Translations under genes and position numbers: made by a program
The notes under the pieces: model-generated
What the model was told of the DNA's origin: nothing
The model's input: only the letters and a program-made list of their open reading frames with translations
Databases searched by the model: none
Part shown: one piece after another, positions 47,566 to 58,679 of the stretch
Layout: each line of letters begins with the position of its first letter
Position numbering within the stretch: the stretch's first letter is position 1
NCBI GenBank assembly: GCA_963402885.1
Contig: OY727097.1
Location: 12,648,001 to 12,712,000, forward strand
DNA: 64,000 nucleotides
Reading direction: 5' to 3'
DNA from: Antedon bifida
Taxonomy: Eukaryota; Echinodermata; Crinoidea; Comatulida; Antedonidae

Positions 47566-48201
47566 CTACGTGAGGTATATAGGGCGAAGATTTGAAACAA
47601 TAGCAGGTTTAAATTTAGGGATAGGGGTAATAGTGGCGTCTTTCCACATTTGAGGAATGGAACCTTGGGCAAGTGATGCATTAAGAATACTAGTAACAGG
47701 GATACTAAATTCGAATCCAAATTCTTTAATCAATTTTCTAAAAAGTCCATCGGATCCTAGGGCTTTTCTGGCGTTAATTAATAAGGCTGTGAACATTTCC
47801 CAGATTTGAATCTGGGGGGGATGTAAGGTTGGAAGGTAGGCTGGTAGCTTATGGCGTTCAATCAGGCGGCTATTATGTGAGATTGAGGCAAAACTCTGAT
47901 TGATTGCCTTAGCAATTTCAAAGTGGTCACTTTGGGGGACTCCGGGGACTGAAATGTTGGAATGGGATTGTAATTTATTGCTCATAATTTGGATTCCTTT
48001 ATGCCAATTGGATGGATCATTCTTTTCTAAATTTGAAAGGCTGTCTTGATAAAAGGATTTTTTGCTGATTTGACAGAGAAAATGATTTTTTTTTCTAAGG
48101 AAGCGCCACAGGTACGTTTTATTTTGAAAAAAGGCTACTTGGCGCTTTTTAATGAGAATCTTAATTTTTGGGGTCATCCAAGATTTGTCATTAGTATGCA
48201 T
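47566..48201 (-). pseudogene. LINE-A copy 4 linker and reverse-transcriptase fingers, 211 codons
   Basis: MHTNDKSWMTPKIKILIKKR, a basic linker, NARKALGSDGLFRKLIKEF, GSIPQMWKDATITPIPKFKP and NLRPIYLT. It stops just before the palm; the next segment (FTKAFDSVNH) is in the frame at 47269-47502. Confidence 0.8.
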
Positions 48202-49031
48202 TTTAGAAGTTTTTAGTGGAAAGTGAGTGTTAATATAGCGCTATTGACTGTACGATAACATAAATCATTCTTACCTTGGGGTGACTTAGCTTCTAGGACT
48301 TCAACCCAAGATTGGCCAGTTATCCACCTCCCAAATTCAAACATACGATGCTTAGGCATAGGTCTAAATATACTTTTCCTAATACTACCATTTAATTTAA
48401 GGCCGCTCGGGGCCCAAAAAACATAATGATGGTCACTATTACAAATTGGTGCACCAACAACTGGTTTACAATAAACGTTATTAATGTTAGTAACAATAAT
48501 GTCCAAAATAGCAAGTTCACGTGTAGGTGTCACGAACACTTGTTTCGTAGAGTGAGCACGAAATGGGGTTGATATCAACTCTGTTAAAAACGCTCAATAT
48601 GACGAAATCAATTTCCGGGTATATTGTCTTTAACTGATCAACAGTAAAAATTATGTGGTCAACTAGCACTTGCTGATGTTCAGATTTTGGAGGTATATAA
48701 ACAGCACAGACAGCGATCGCAGACACCTTGCGTGGGAGTCGTTAAGGACGAACAAACAGCCACAAACATTGGGAATAATAACATCTTTAATCGGCGTTGC
48801 ATGCAGGGATATTGTCCGTTACGTAGACGGCAACCCCGCCACCAGTTTTTTCCTCTCTTAATTTAGTGAAAACATTAAAGCCATCAATTGATAAGAAATC
48901 TGTCGAGATTGAATTCGACTGCCATGTTTCTGTTACAACAGCTATATCAACAGGGCATATACAGTAATTCTTAAAAACGGCTTCTAATTCGTCAATTTTG
49001 TTGAGTACGGAGCGAGTGTTTGTAAGTAAAA

Positions 49032-49836
49032 CAAGGCCATATACATGGCTGCAGTCGCGTGCTCAAGTTAGTGTTTACCGACCGACCGACCAACCGACTG
49101 AAATTGCTGAACATGTTTAAAAATTTTGAAAATGTTTAAAAGCATTTATGACAATGACAATGACAACTTCTTTCATTTTCTTTGTAAATAAAGTAAATAA
49201 ATTAACATTTATAATTACAAAATTGATTTAACAAAGAAAAGGGGAAAATTCTTGAAGCAGATGCTTATATTTTTTTAATTTACACGTGCATAGCCTGTCA
49301 CTTGTCACGACGTGTTCGTTTAACGTAATTTCGAATTGTAAAGTGAATCAAATATGATGACATTAAAGAAAGGCTGTAAAACAGAAATCGGGCAAAAGGA
49401 TTACGTATTAACGTGCAGTGCGCGTGCAAAAATATGCGCACTCATTACAATTTTTTAAACGCTTAAAATTGACTGAAACGTACTCTAATTTCATCGAAAA
49501 TAAATTAGACAATTTTGAAAATTTTAAGCGCGCGTACGCATGCGTTATATGCGCTACGCAGGTAGTTGTATTGTCATATGATAAAAAATGACCTAAAATT
49601 TATGAGTACCAAATTTTATTTAATTGTGATTCATGCTTGTGAAGATATGATTAAATCGTGCGTAGACCGCGTAATTTTTTATTGCGCACCGTGAAAAACA
49701 TAACAACATCGAAAAATGGACTTAGCTAAATGAAACTGATATCAAGACAAGGCCATATACAAGTTAGTGTTTACCGACCGACCGACCAACCGACCGACAT
49801 AGTGAGCTGTAAAGTCGCGTTGCACGCGACTAAAAA
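49032..49836 (+). mobile_element. CCGACC composite element, copy 4
   Basis: Same layout as copies 2 and 3, with shorter tetramer runs (about 49079-49098 and 49784-49797) and the intact terminal hairpin AGTCGCGT-TGC-ACGCGACT at about 49813-49831. Confidence 0.65.
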
Positions 49837-51920
49837 CAGGTAGACCACCAACGGTTCTGGGAGCGAAATGAAAAGTGTTCTTATCCAAATCCGCCAGATG
49901 CTGGAGAGATCGTGTTTACATATAATATTAAATTGGCATTAGGCCTACGTATCATGGAGTTGGCATCACGAAAATTAGCGATATGTCCATAGCACGAATA
50001 AAACAACACGTATTCTACGCTTAGTACCACCACGTTGGCCTCGTTTTCTTCGTTTAACCCGCTTGCAGGTGGTACGCAAATAGTTCGTCGAGTTCACGTT
50101 GTTCCACATGTGTACTACGCTGCTCCCGTGGTATGCATAACATTTAAACAAAATACAAGATACAAGATAACGTTATTGTCAAATAGTTCATCAACGAAAA
50201 ATTTGATTGGTTTTTCTCATGGCAACTTAATATAAAAATAGAATAAAATCAGTAAAATGTTAAAACACAAAGTAAAATACACAGAACTGTAAAATATGTA
50301 CAGATAAGGATAAATGCTATCTGGTGTTCCCAGGTGTTCGAAAATACAATTATTTGTGTTTGTCGTCATTATATTTAAATATACATTGTGGGACAAGTGA
50401 CAGTCGGTACTGTGCTGTCCGTAACCTTGATATTACTCTTAGTCTACACCCAGTACGATTAAACACGAAGGATGTACGGAGTGGATGAGTATCATCGTTC
50501 ATAATTGCAATTCTTTTCTGTTCCATTCGATTAACATACATTTTCATAACACTAGGCAGATTATTATCTCCATTTATGCATTTCTTAGCTATTTTAACTA
50601 TGCGTTCAAATTGATTTTTATTGTATTCATACGTGTTACCATAGTAGCAAGTTAAGTTAAACATTAAAACACTTTGTATAACGGCTTTGTAGAAGAGTAC
50701 AAGTATTTCTTCATTTACCCTAAAGTTTTTGAGTTTCCTAATGAAATTCTTTGCGAACAGTTGTTGCAGCCTGGTCTGTCCAGGTAAGTTTCCCATCAAT
50801 CATAGTTCCTAAATATTTATATTTGTCAATATTTCAACAACTGCTCCGTCGATTATAAGTGGTTCAATTTGAGGTTTTTTAATTCTGAAATCAATAATTA
50901 ATTCTTTAGTTTTCTTAATATTAAGATCTAAGTATAGAGTGTAAATAAAATGGGGGATAATACACAGCCTTGTGGGGCGCCTGTGCTGACTTTGCATACT
51001 TTAGATTGCGCATCTTCTATCTTAACATACTGTGGTCGTTCCCTAAGGTAACTGATAAGCCATAACAACATTTTAGTATTGACATTTAATTTATACAATT
51101 TATCGATAAGTAAGTGAGACTGGATACAATTGAAAGCACTGGAAAAGCCAATAAAAGTTGATCTGATGAAAGATCTTGGCACATCAAGGTGTTTATATAC
51201 ACTATCAGTATACACCATCACTGCATCATCTACACCACTGTTTTTGACTATATGCAAACTGATTAACATCATTATCAATATCATCATTCGACATAATCAT
51301 TTTAAGCATTATTCTTTCCAAACATTTCATTGGATTTGGTGTCAAAGCTATGGGACGGTAATCATTTAAGGAAGTAATTTGTTTAGTTTTAGGCAATGGT
51401 GCTATTAATGAAATCTTCCAAATAGTTGGGATAACTCCAGTATCAATAGTACGTTGGAAAAAACCTGCCCGACTAAAGTTTCATCAATACTTAAAATAGT
51501 GGACTCTTTATTGGTTTCGTTTTCTAATGACCTTATGTTATCGCTAAAATCATGTTTATCAAATCGGCAGTAAAATTCATTTAGGTCATTTGCGAGTTTA
51601 AAATTAAAATTGTTAGTATTACTATTATCATTACTTTCTTTACAGTTAAAACCAGACATTGTTCGCATTGCCTTCCATGCTCCGCGGCTATCACAGTTCA
51701 ATTTATTTTCAAGAGTTCTACCATCTTCAGCTTTACCAGATTTGATTAACTCGATTTCTTTTTGTTTCAGTTTGACTACTTTGTTAATGTTATCTGCAAA
51801 AGCCCGTTGTTTCTCAATTAATAGCAGTCTTATGTTTCTCGACATCTATGGTTTGTTATTTGCGTACACTTTCTTGTATCACATTTCCAACACAATATTT
51901 TACTTAATTATATTTTTACA

Positions 51921-53033
51921 ATGTTGCCAAACCCTACTACAGCTTATCTAAGTGAACTTAATAGGATGTTTTTTAATTTTGTCTGGAAGGGAAAGGACAA
52001 AATCAAAAGAAATAAGCTAATTAGAGAGTATAAGGATGGCGGAATTAACATGATCGATATCTTCAGTTACATAAAGGCAGTTAAGATTAGTTGGATGCGA
52101 AGAATTCGTAACAACACTGGAATTCTCAATGTAGTTTTCAACAAAATATGCCATGGTAAAAAAACTGAATCAATCTTTGAATACGGCTCATGCATGATTC
52201 AGAGGCTGTCGAAAAATATGAACAATTTGTTCTGGAGAGATGTTCTCCATTCATGGTCCGAGTTTATTGCTATTCATAATTCAACAGCATCTGCAAACTA
52301 TAACGTACTAAAAGAACCAATATGGTTGAATGATTCGATTCTAATCAATAACTTTCCAATTTTTTACACCAATTATTATGAGTGTGGCGTAAGGTTCATA
52401 AATGATTTAATCTCGGATAGAGGAACCTTGCTTAGTTATGAAAACTTCAAAACACACTATAAGGTGAAAAAAAATAATTTCCTTAAATACTATGGATTAA
52501 TTGATGCAATTATAACTAAATACCCTTCTTTGGGTACAGAAATAAATACTAAATTACAAAACCCAATAAATTTACCCATACTTGAAACCATAACCAAACC
52601 CCAAACAGGATGTAAAGCTTTTTATAGTAAGTTTATTCAAAACAAAGACTTTAACTGTAAAGCTAAACAAAAGTGGGGTAAAATCTTAAATGTTGAATTC
52701 TCGGAACATGAATGGGAAGGAATTAATGTTGCAACTTTTAATGTGACCGACAACATAAAATTACGATGGTTTCAATACAGACTTAACAACAGTATCCTCA
52801 CAACTAAAGTCTACCTTAAGATTATTAAGTATATCGACGAAGATAACTGCTCTTTTTGTAACATTAGAAGAGAAACAGTTTATCATTTATTCTGTAAATG
52901 TAATATCAGTATTGTAATTTTTTTTTTCAATGGTGTTCTCGAAATCTTGATATTCGCATATGTGTTTCGGAAAGTGAACTGCTTTTTAGTAATACACCAT
53001 CCAATAGGATTAATTTACTTTTGTCAATACTAA
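51921..53033 (+). pseudogene. L1/Tx1-type polymerase C-terminal region, 370 codons open
   Basis: It begins at ATG near the truncation point: ELNRMFFNFVWKGKDKIKRN (about residues 11-30), then REYKDGGINMIDIFSYIKAV and KISWMRRI. These are the standard block that follows the palm in L1/Tx1 polymerases. CSFCNIRRETVYHLFCKC (about residues 314-331) is the Cys/His-rich motif near the usual C-terminus; residues after it are probably a frameshift tail. Endonuclease and catalytic palm are missing, so no enzyme is encoded despite the intact frame. Confidence 0.8.
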
Positions 53034-53505
53034 AGTTGTATATATATAAGAGTAAGTTTTCGGGCCTCCTCTCACCCACCGGCCTCATAAGCTTTGTAAA
53101 ATATTACTTTACAATTAAAAAGTTTAGATGTTTGATTAATAATAGAGCCGAAGAATGGGAAGAGTGGAGTGCCTGGGATAATCTTCTGTAACATAGATTT
53201 GTATCACTCTACTGACTTGATGTACACAATTGTATTTATTTTATAAGTAATACACCATCCAATAGGATTAATTTACTTTTGTCAATACTAAAGTTGTATA
53301 TAAATAAGAGTAAGTTTTCGGGCCTCCTCTCACCCACCGGCCACTTACGCTTTGTAAAATATTACTTTACAATTAAAAAGTTTAGAGGTTGATTAATAAT
53401 AGAGCCGAAGAATGGGAAGAGTGGAGTGCCTGGGATAATCTTCTCTAACATAGATTTGTATCACTATTTTCTGACTTGATGTGCACAACTGTATTTATTT
53501 TATAA
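52988..53505. repeat. Two tandem copies of a 258-bp segment in the L1-like 3' region
   Basis: AGTAATACACCATCCAATAG starts at 52988 and again at 53246. Shared words include TTTTCGGGCCTCCTCTCACC and GGGAAGAGTGGAGTGCCTGG. A few base differences separate the copies. Confidence 0.85.
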
Positions 53506-54200
53506 GAAGGTGTTTATATAGGAGAATTGATTATGTATAATTTTTTTTCTTTTTTTACTCTGTCTGCTTTTTTTTGTATTCCGATGTAAAAAAGAAAAGA
53601 AAAAAAAAAAAAAAAAAAAAAAAAATATTTAATGTACTCATTTACAGCAGTAGCATTAGTGTCGATATTATTATCGTCGACCACTGACCACCAGTCCGTA
53701 CATTCGAAGCAACCGTGTAATGTATCCACTGCATCTTCCGTCCAGGCGCGGTATTCAATTGTGATTGGCTTGAATTGCTTTTAAAACGTTGTCTGTATTT
53801 CGGCAGCATACACATTGTATTATGATCAGATGCTCCTAGTGGCACTCGCGATTTCACATTATATTCACACTTAATATTTCTGTTTCTAATTTCATCAATT
53901 TTATTTGGTAGCGATCTAACGTTTGCAAGAATGATGGAGGGGAGTGGGCTCTTATTACCACTTTTCCTCATTTTTACCCGAGCCCCTCCTTTCGTACCTC
54001 GTAGGAAACTTAGGTTTGGCAACAAATAACATCAGAAAAAACAGTAACGTATTCCAGCAAAACACACGAAAGGGACATCAAAAACACATACAAGATAGAC
54101 ATCAATTCAATGACTAAAAAACATCACAAATACAACAGGAAACTAAAGTCCGGAGAGAAGCTGAAAATGTAGCGCTACCGCGACGACGAAACTACTGTCT

Positions 54201-54764
54201 TATGGCTATGCACAATATTTGTTGGCGTTCCAGATAATTATATTTTATTGTTTAGGTGGTTTAGTATTATTTATCATTTTCAAACAAATTTTAAAAGCTT
54301 ATTTATGCATGGAAATAGTGTAGATTTCTCATCTTCTAAATTAAATGTCAACTGTATACGTTAAGCATAATTATCAATACATTTCAGTTCCAACTTATCT
54401 TTACATACATAAACTGCATTATCAAACTTGGTTCTTAATTGATATGACAATCCTTATTGCAGCTTAAAAGAATACGCACACGTATTCGTTTTCGTAAGCC
54501 AGTAAAAATCTGTTTCGCATGGCAACGAAATATTGAGGGCGCCATCCAAAATATGACTGCGGTAAATTTGAGCGAAGCGCAGGTACGTGTTGCTTGGTGC
54601 TTGGCTGCCTAGGCCTAGCGTAACATCAAAGCAAGTGAGGACTTTAAAAACTGCTATTTATCAAAATTGACCTGCATTTTAGTAAATTACTTTAGTAAAT
54701 TACTTTCAATAAATCTATAATTATATTATAATCATGAATCGTTCCTGATATATTTTCACCCCTG
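54201..54764. other. Unrecognised intronic sequence
   Basis: No exon, RNA or paralogous intron recognised. One TAGGCCTAG word near 54611. Confidence 0.4.
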
Positions 54765-55280
54765 TATGTTTGTGTGTGTGTCTGTGAACAGCCTGGAGGC
54801 CACAGTTTTTATCCGATTCTCACCAAATTTGGCCACAATAATCTATGCCCAAAAAGCTCGGACGAATTCGAATTTGAAGGGAAAAGGTCATAGGTCAAGG
54901 TCACAACTAACAAAAAACTATTTTACTGCCTAGTTTTTATCCGATTCTCACCAAACTTAGCCACAATGATCAATGACTCATCATATAATTGTGGTTACAT
55001 TTTGAAGGGTCAGGGTCAAAGATCAAGGTCCACAAAAAACAAATAAAAAAATAATTAAAAAAAAAAATCTCAGCGGGACTTGGACCATCAATCTCAACTG
55101 TGAGAGGCTGGATACATAACCATTACACCAAACTTTCATCCACAACTTTGTAGTGTGCAGTTAGCCTATTTACACTTAGAACTAATAAAAAAAATGTAAA
55201 AAAATATATAGATACATTTTATGTAGGGGAATTTTACAGTAGGCGGAGGTTTGTACTCTCGGAGTACCCTCTAGTTATAC
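54765..55280. repeat. Interspersed repeat with two CAGTTTTTATCCGATTCTC modules
   Basis: TTTTTATCCGATTCTCACCA occurs at about 54810 and 54937, each followed by GCCACAAT and a GGTCA-rich stretch (AAAGGTCATAGGTCAAGGTC at 54883). The right end carries GGCGGAGGTTTGTACTCTC. Modules like this are common in marine invertebrate genomes. The class is unknown to me. Confidence 0.5.
55069..55140 (-). pseudogene. tRNA-like sequence (degraded)
   Basis: On the minus strand, TTTGGTGTAATGGTTATG (A-box-like) and GGTCCAAGTCCCGC (B-box-like) are spaced as in a tRNA, with CTCTCAC where a Glu-type anticodon loop would be, and a T run follows. The acceptor ends do not pair, so it is a pseudogene or SINE head. Confidence 0.45.
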
Positions 55281-56270
55281 ATATTATTGTCAACATAATC
55301 GCGTTGAAGGTATTGCTGTAAATGTACGTAAATATCATAGTACAGCATACGGACAAAAAAAGTTACATGATGAAACTAGTCTATCTTCGTATACTAAGCG
55401 ACTTACATTATCATACCTGACATAATTATTTGAAGTATGTATATCCCAATATATTTGGTTGGTGTCATATGGGCGATTTTAAACTCACACGTTATTGGAA
55501 AAAAAAACAGTATTATTTTAAGCTTATACACTACAGTATATTTAAATTATCTACTTATTAATATTTATATATTTTTTTCTCTTTTTACTTTTGGTTATAT
55601 AAACATGTTACCGAGAAACGGAAAACATTCTAGTTGAAATTCACACAGATTGCACTATTTTCTGTATACTTAAATAGGTTCTCTTTTCGTACATGTGTTG
55701 GGAATAGAAAATATTTCAATTCAAACATTTTCCAAAATAGTGGTACACAACAATGACAAAAATGTGTGTTACGTTCTTGTCACTAGAACCATTCTTGCGA
55801 CTGAGTTGAACTTCGAAAATGCCGATCAGATGTAAAAAAAACGTTACGGTACAAAGAGAATAAATTAGCAATTGTCACTGCATACTCATCAAACTAGCCG
55901 CCATCGAGCAAATACTCAATTCACAGTCATTCAGATTAACAAAAAATGCACTTATTTTCGGGTGATTTTTTTTCTTATTTAATTTGTGTATTGTTTTATA
56001 TTATTGTAGATCGTTGTTAGAAATAAGGATGTGATCGAGTCGACTTTAGATTTGCAAGTAACAAAGGTGCATTTCTCTTGTCCGTTGTCAGATTGTTATT
56101 GAATCTTTGTTGTTGATTTCTCTAATACTTATGTAATTAACCACTTTTCGTCACCCTGCATAGTAGGTATTAACAATATGTATTAGAACTCTAGTAACTG
56201 TCCTTTTCCGATATCTATTTTTCGACTCAATGTATTTCATTTCTTTTATGAATATGAACAGCTTGTCTTA
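55281..56270. other. Unrecognised intronic sequence
   Basis: I see no exon, RNA gene or paralogue. The 66-codon frame near 55437 is hydrophobic by AT-richness alone. Confidence 0.4.
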
Positions 56271-56274
56271 AATG

Positions 56275-56975
56275 AAAGTTAAATTGAATTTGAATTGCGT
56301 GTTTATTGTATTAACAATTGTCTGTAATTTTAGTATTAATTTGTTTAAAATGAATCTTTTGAGGGTTAGTTTTATAGGGACAATACTACTATTTTGATTT
56401 GTTTAGGCCATTAGTGCAATTAAAGCGTAATTAATTCAGCAATCGTCGTATTCCATTTAGAAATACTACGTCCTGTAAATGACTAGAATGTTCTCATGGT
56501 TGTATCGCGCCTTTCCACGTATCATTTTATCGCATCCCATCATATTACTATTGAAACCGAATTGAACATTTTTAAAAAGCTTTTTATGATGGTCACAAAA
56601 TGCCAAGATACATTAAAGGAACGCTCATCGACAGATCTATGTATAGTAATGACAAATATACAAACAATGATGTTGTTGTGATGTCGGGGGTGGGTGTTAG
56701 GTGTGGCGCCGTTTATTCGAGGGAGGCGTTTGTTGGTAACATGTTATAATAAATTAAATTCCCCTAGATATGAACAAGTACAACACCGTATTTGATATTT
56801 TAAAGAAATAATAACAGTAAACAATTGTATGAAAATGCTTGGTAAATAAATAGATATAGCAGTCAATGAATTATTCAACACATATAATTGTGTTTGTGTT
56901 ATAATACAATGTTACAAAATACAATGGCGGGGCGTTTATTAGAGGGTGGAGGTTGCATTATTATATTGAAAATAT
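56275..56975. repeat. Intron paralogue of 43660-44350
   Basis: Collinear with the 43.7-44.3 kb segment, including R2-type sequence up to AGAGGGTGGAGGTTGCAT at about 56940. Then the reversed CCGACC element interrupts it. Confidence 0.75.
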
Positions 56976-56989
56976 GTTTTTAGTCGCGT

Positions 56990-57694
56990 GCAACGCGACT
57001 CTACAGCTCACTATGTCGGTCGGTTGGTCGGTCGGTAAACACTAACTTATGACCTTATCTTGATATCAGTTTAATCTAGCTTAGTCAATTTTTCACAGTA
57101 TATTCTTTATGGCCATGAATCGTTGTGGTTATGTTTTCACGGTACGCAATAAAAAAATACGCGGTCTACGCACGATTTAACGAAATCACGTTTGTAATCA
57201 TATCTTCACAAGCATGAATCACAATTAAATAAAATTTGGTACTCATAAATTTCAGGGCATAAATCATCATATGGCAATACAATTACGTGCGTAGCGCATG
57301 TAACGCATGCGTACGCGCGCTTAAAATTTTTAAAATTGTCAACATTTATTTTCGATGAAAAAAGAGTACGTTTTAGGCAATTTTAAGCGTTTAAAAAATT
57401 GACATGAGTGCGCAGATTTCTGCACGCGCACTGCGCGTTAAAATGTTAATACGCACTCTTTTTGCCCGATTTTTGTTTTCTTGACTTACTTTTCAACTCG
57501 AAATTACGTTATACGAGCACGTCAAAAGTGACAGTCTACGCACGTGTAAATTTAAAAAAATATAAATGTTTTTAAACATTTTCAACATGTTTAGCAATTT
57601 CGGTCGGTTGGTCGATCGGTTGCTAGGTTGGTCGGTCGGTCGGTCGGTAAACACTAACTTGAGCACGCGACTGCAGCCATCTATATGGCCTTGT
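56990..57694 (-). mobile_element. CCGACC composite element, copy 5, reversed
   Basis: Starts with the perfect hairpin AGTCGCGT-GCA-ACGCGACT (56991-57009), then CTCACTATGTCGGTCGG, the GCGC-rich interior in reverse, a second GGTCGG run (57600-57648), and ends ATCTATATGGCCTTG. It has no LINE-A beside it, so the element is mobile in its own right and not part of the LINE. Confidence 0.7.
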
Positions 57695-57762
57695 TTCAAA
57701 TAAATGCGATAGGCCTAATTGGTATAACCCTTCCTCCATGGTATAATCAATACATTATTTAG

Positions 57763-57815
57763 TTTAAACATGGAGGAAATATACAGATATTTGTATATTT
57801 CCTCCATGGTTTAAA
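57763..57815. repeat. Stem-loop of about 23 bp
   Basis: CATGGAGGAAATATACA (57769-57785) and TGTATATTTCCTCCATG (57792-57808) are perfect reverse complements around a 6-base loop, extended by AAA/TTT with one bulged G. The paralogous intron at 44425-44450 lacks it. A third TTCCTCCATGG lies at 57731. Confidence 0.75.
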
Positions 57816-58306
57816 TCAAACACCAAATCATCAGTAAGCGGTTTCGGCATAAATCAAACGTTTTAAACGGCTTGCAACAAGATATGAACAAGTACAACAC
57901 CGATTTGATTTATCAAGAAGTGATAACAGTAAACAATTGTATGAAAAAGCTTGGTAATTGTATTGCAGTGTTTGTGTAATGTTGTAATAGGCATACAATA
58001 TTGTGTGTATACGTGGCGGGGCGTTTATTAATGGGTTGTTACAAAACTTTGGTTAATCTGACTTCCTAATGTCAAGATTAACCTTGACGAGGTAGCGGTG
58101 TTTCGAACCATGTGAGGGGTACAACCGTGCAGTTCTTTACAATTCAGTCATCTTCGCAACAAAGATGATCTGTAATATGACTCGCTATGTGGTTGCTTCA
58201 TTTAGGTATGTTATTACTGGCATGTCCTTTAAATTGTAAAATTTAACACTTTTTTAATCACACTGAATTATATAGCACATATTATTATTAATTTGTGTAA
58301 CACTTA

Positions 58307-58399
58307 GTTTGGTGCCAATTTAGCACCTGCCTTGAGCAAAATAGTGCAAACATCTGTGTGGCCGTTTTGTGAAACAAAATGTAAAGGTGACAATCCATC
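58307..58399 (-). pseudogene. Decayed ankyrin-repeat exon F
   Basis: The acceptor (TTTCAG|GAT) and the first part are intact and read DGLSPLHF, then QNGHTDVCTILLKAGAKL in frame. After the codon pair for KL the expected DLQDK end is missing: several bases are deleted, the donor GTAAGTG has become CTAAGTG, and the frame runs directly into TAA. The usual AA of the first helix is also changed to VS. The flanking intron is homologous to that of exons A-E, so this was once a normal unit. It is most likely skipped in splicing. If retained it would truncate the protein. A cryptic donor further along could rescue it, but none is obvious. Confidence 0.75.
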
Positions 58400-58679
58400 C
58401 TGAAATATTTCAAACATTATGTTATAGTATTTTCTCTCTAAACAAAGTATTATAATAATTGTCCTGAAATCAATACGATGTGATCAATTAAAAATGACGT
58501 TAGAGATTTAAATAATGCTACATCGTTAAATTAAATAAAGAGTATTAACCCTTTTCTTTAAGATAATGTACTGTATACGTATACATTTGTCTTTCTTGTA
58601 TAACATTTTTTTATAGTGCTTTATAAATGTATAAAACATATAAGTGTTTTTTTTTGCCTGAAAAGTAAACACTTCATCC

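Larger units (their letters stand above)
46207..49031 (-). mobile_element. LINE-A copy 4
   Basis: Endonuclease pieces at 48213-48726 and to 49025, linker and fingers frame at 47566-48201, C-terminal frame at 46586-47215, and a tail of at least six ATTT units at 46207-46245. It has its own deletion of about 200 bp between AFDSVNHTLAIQKL and YVDD. It does not share the 257-bp deletion of copies 2 and 3. Confidence 0.85.
51901..53623 (+). mobile_element. L1/Tx1-like LINE, 5'-truncated, nested in LINE-B
   Basis: A plus-strand insertion with an A-run tail at about 53587-53623. AATATTT is duplicated at 51894-51900 and 53624-53630. The uninterrupted target ACAATATTTAATGTACTC is present in the other LINE-B at about 23450-23467. 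It carries the C-terminal frame described separately and a 3' region with an internal duplication. It is antisense to the ankyrin gene and to LINE-B. Confidence 0.85.
50142..54200 (-). mobile_element. LINE-B copy in block E, interrupted by an L1-like insertion
   Basis: The 3' part covers 50142-51900 and the 5' part 53624-54200. Frames include the C-terminus (50350-50799), palm pieces with APQGCVLSPILFTLYT (50928-51287), linker (51405-51845) and an internally deleted endonuclease (53642-54025, where NKIDEI joins directly to RNRNIKCEYN). The YADD palm segment near 50930 is deleted. It extends further 5' than the 21.5-24.3 kb copy, into a probable 5' UTR at about 54030-54200. Confidence 0.8.

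Noticed and set aside
55437-55637. 66-codon hydrophobic frame as a membrane peptide
   Set aside because: Hydrophobicity follows from T-rich codons. There is no conservation or gene context.
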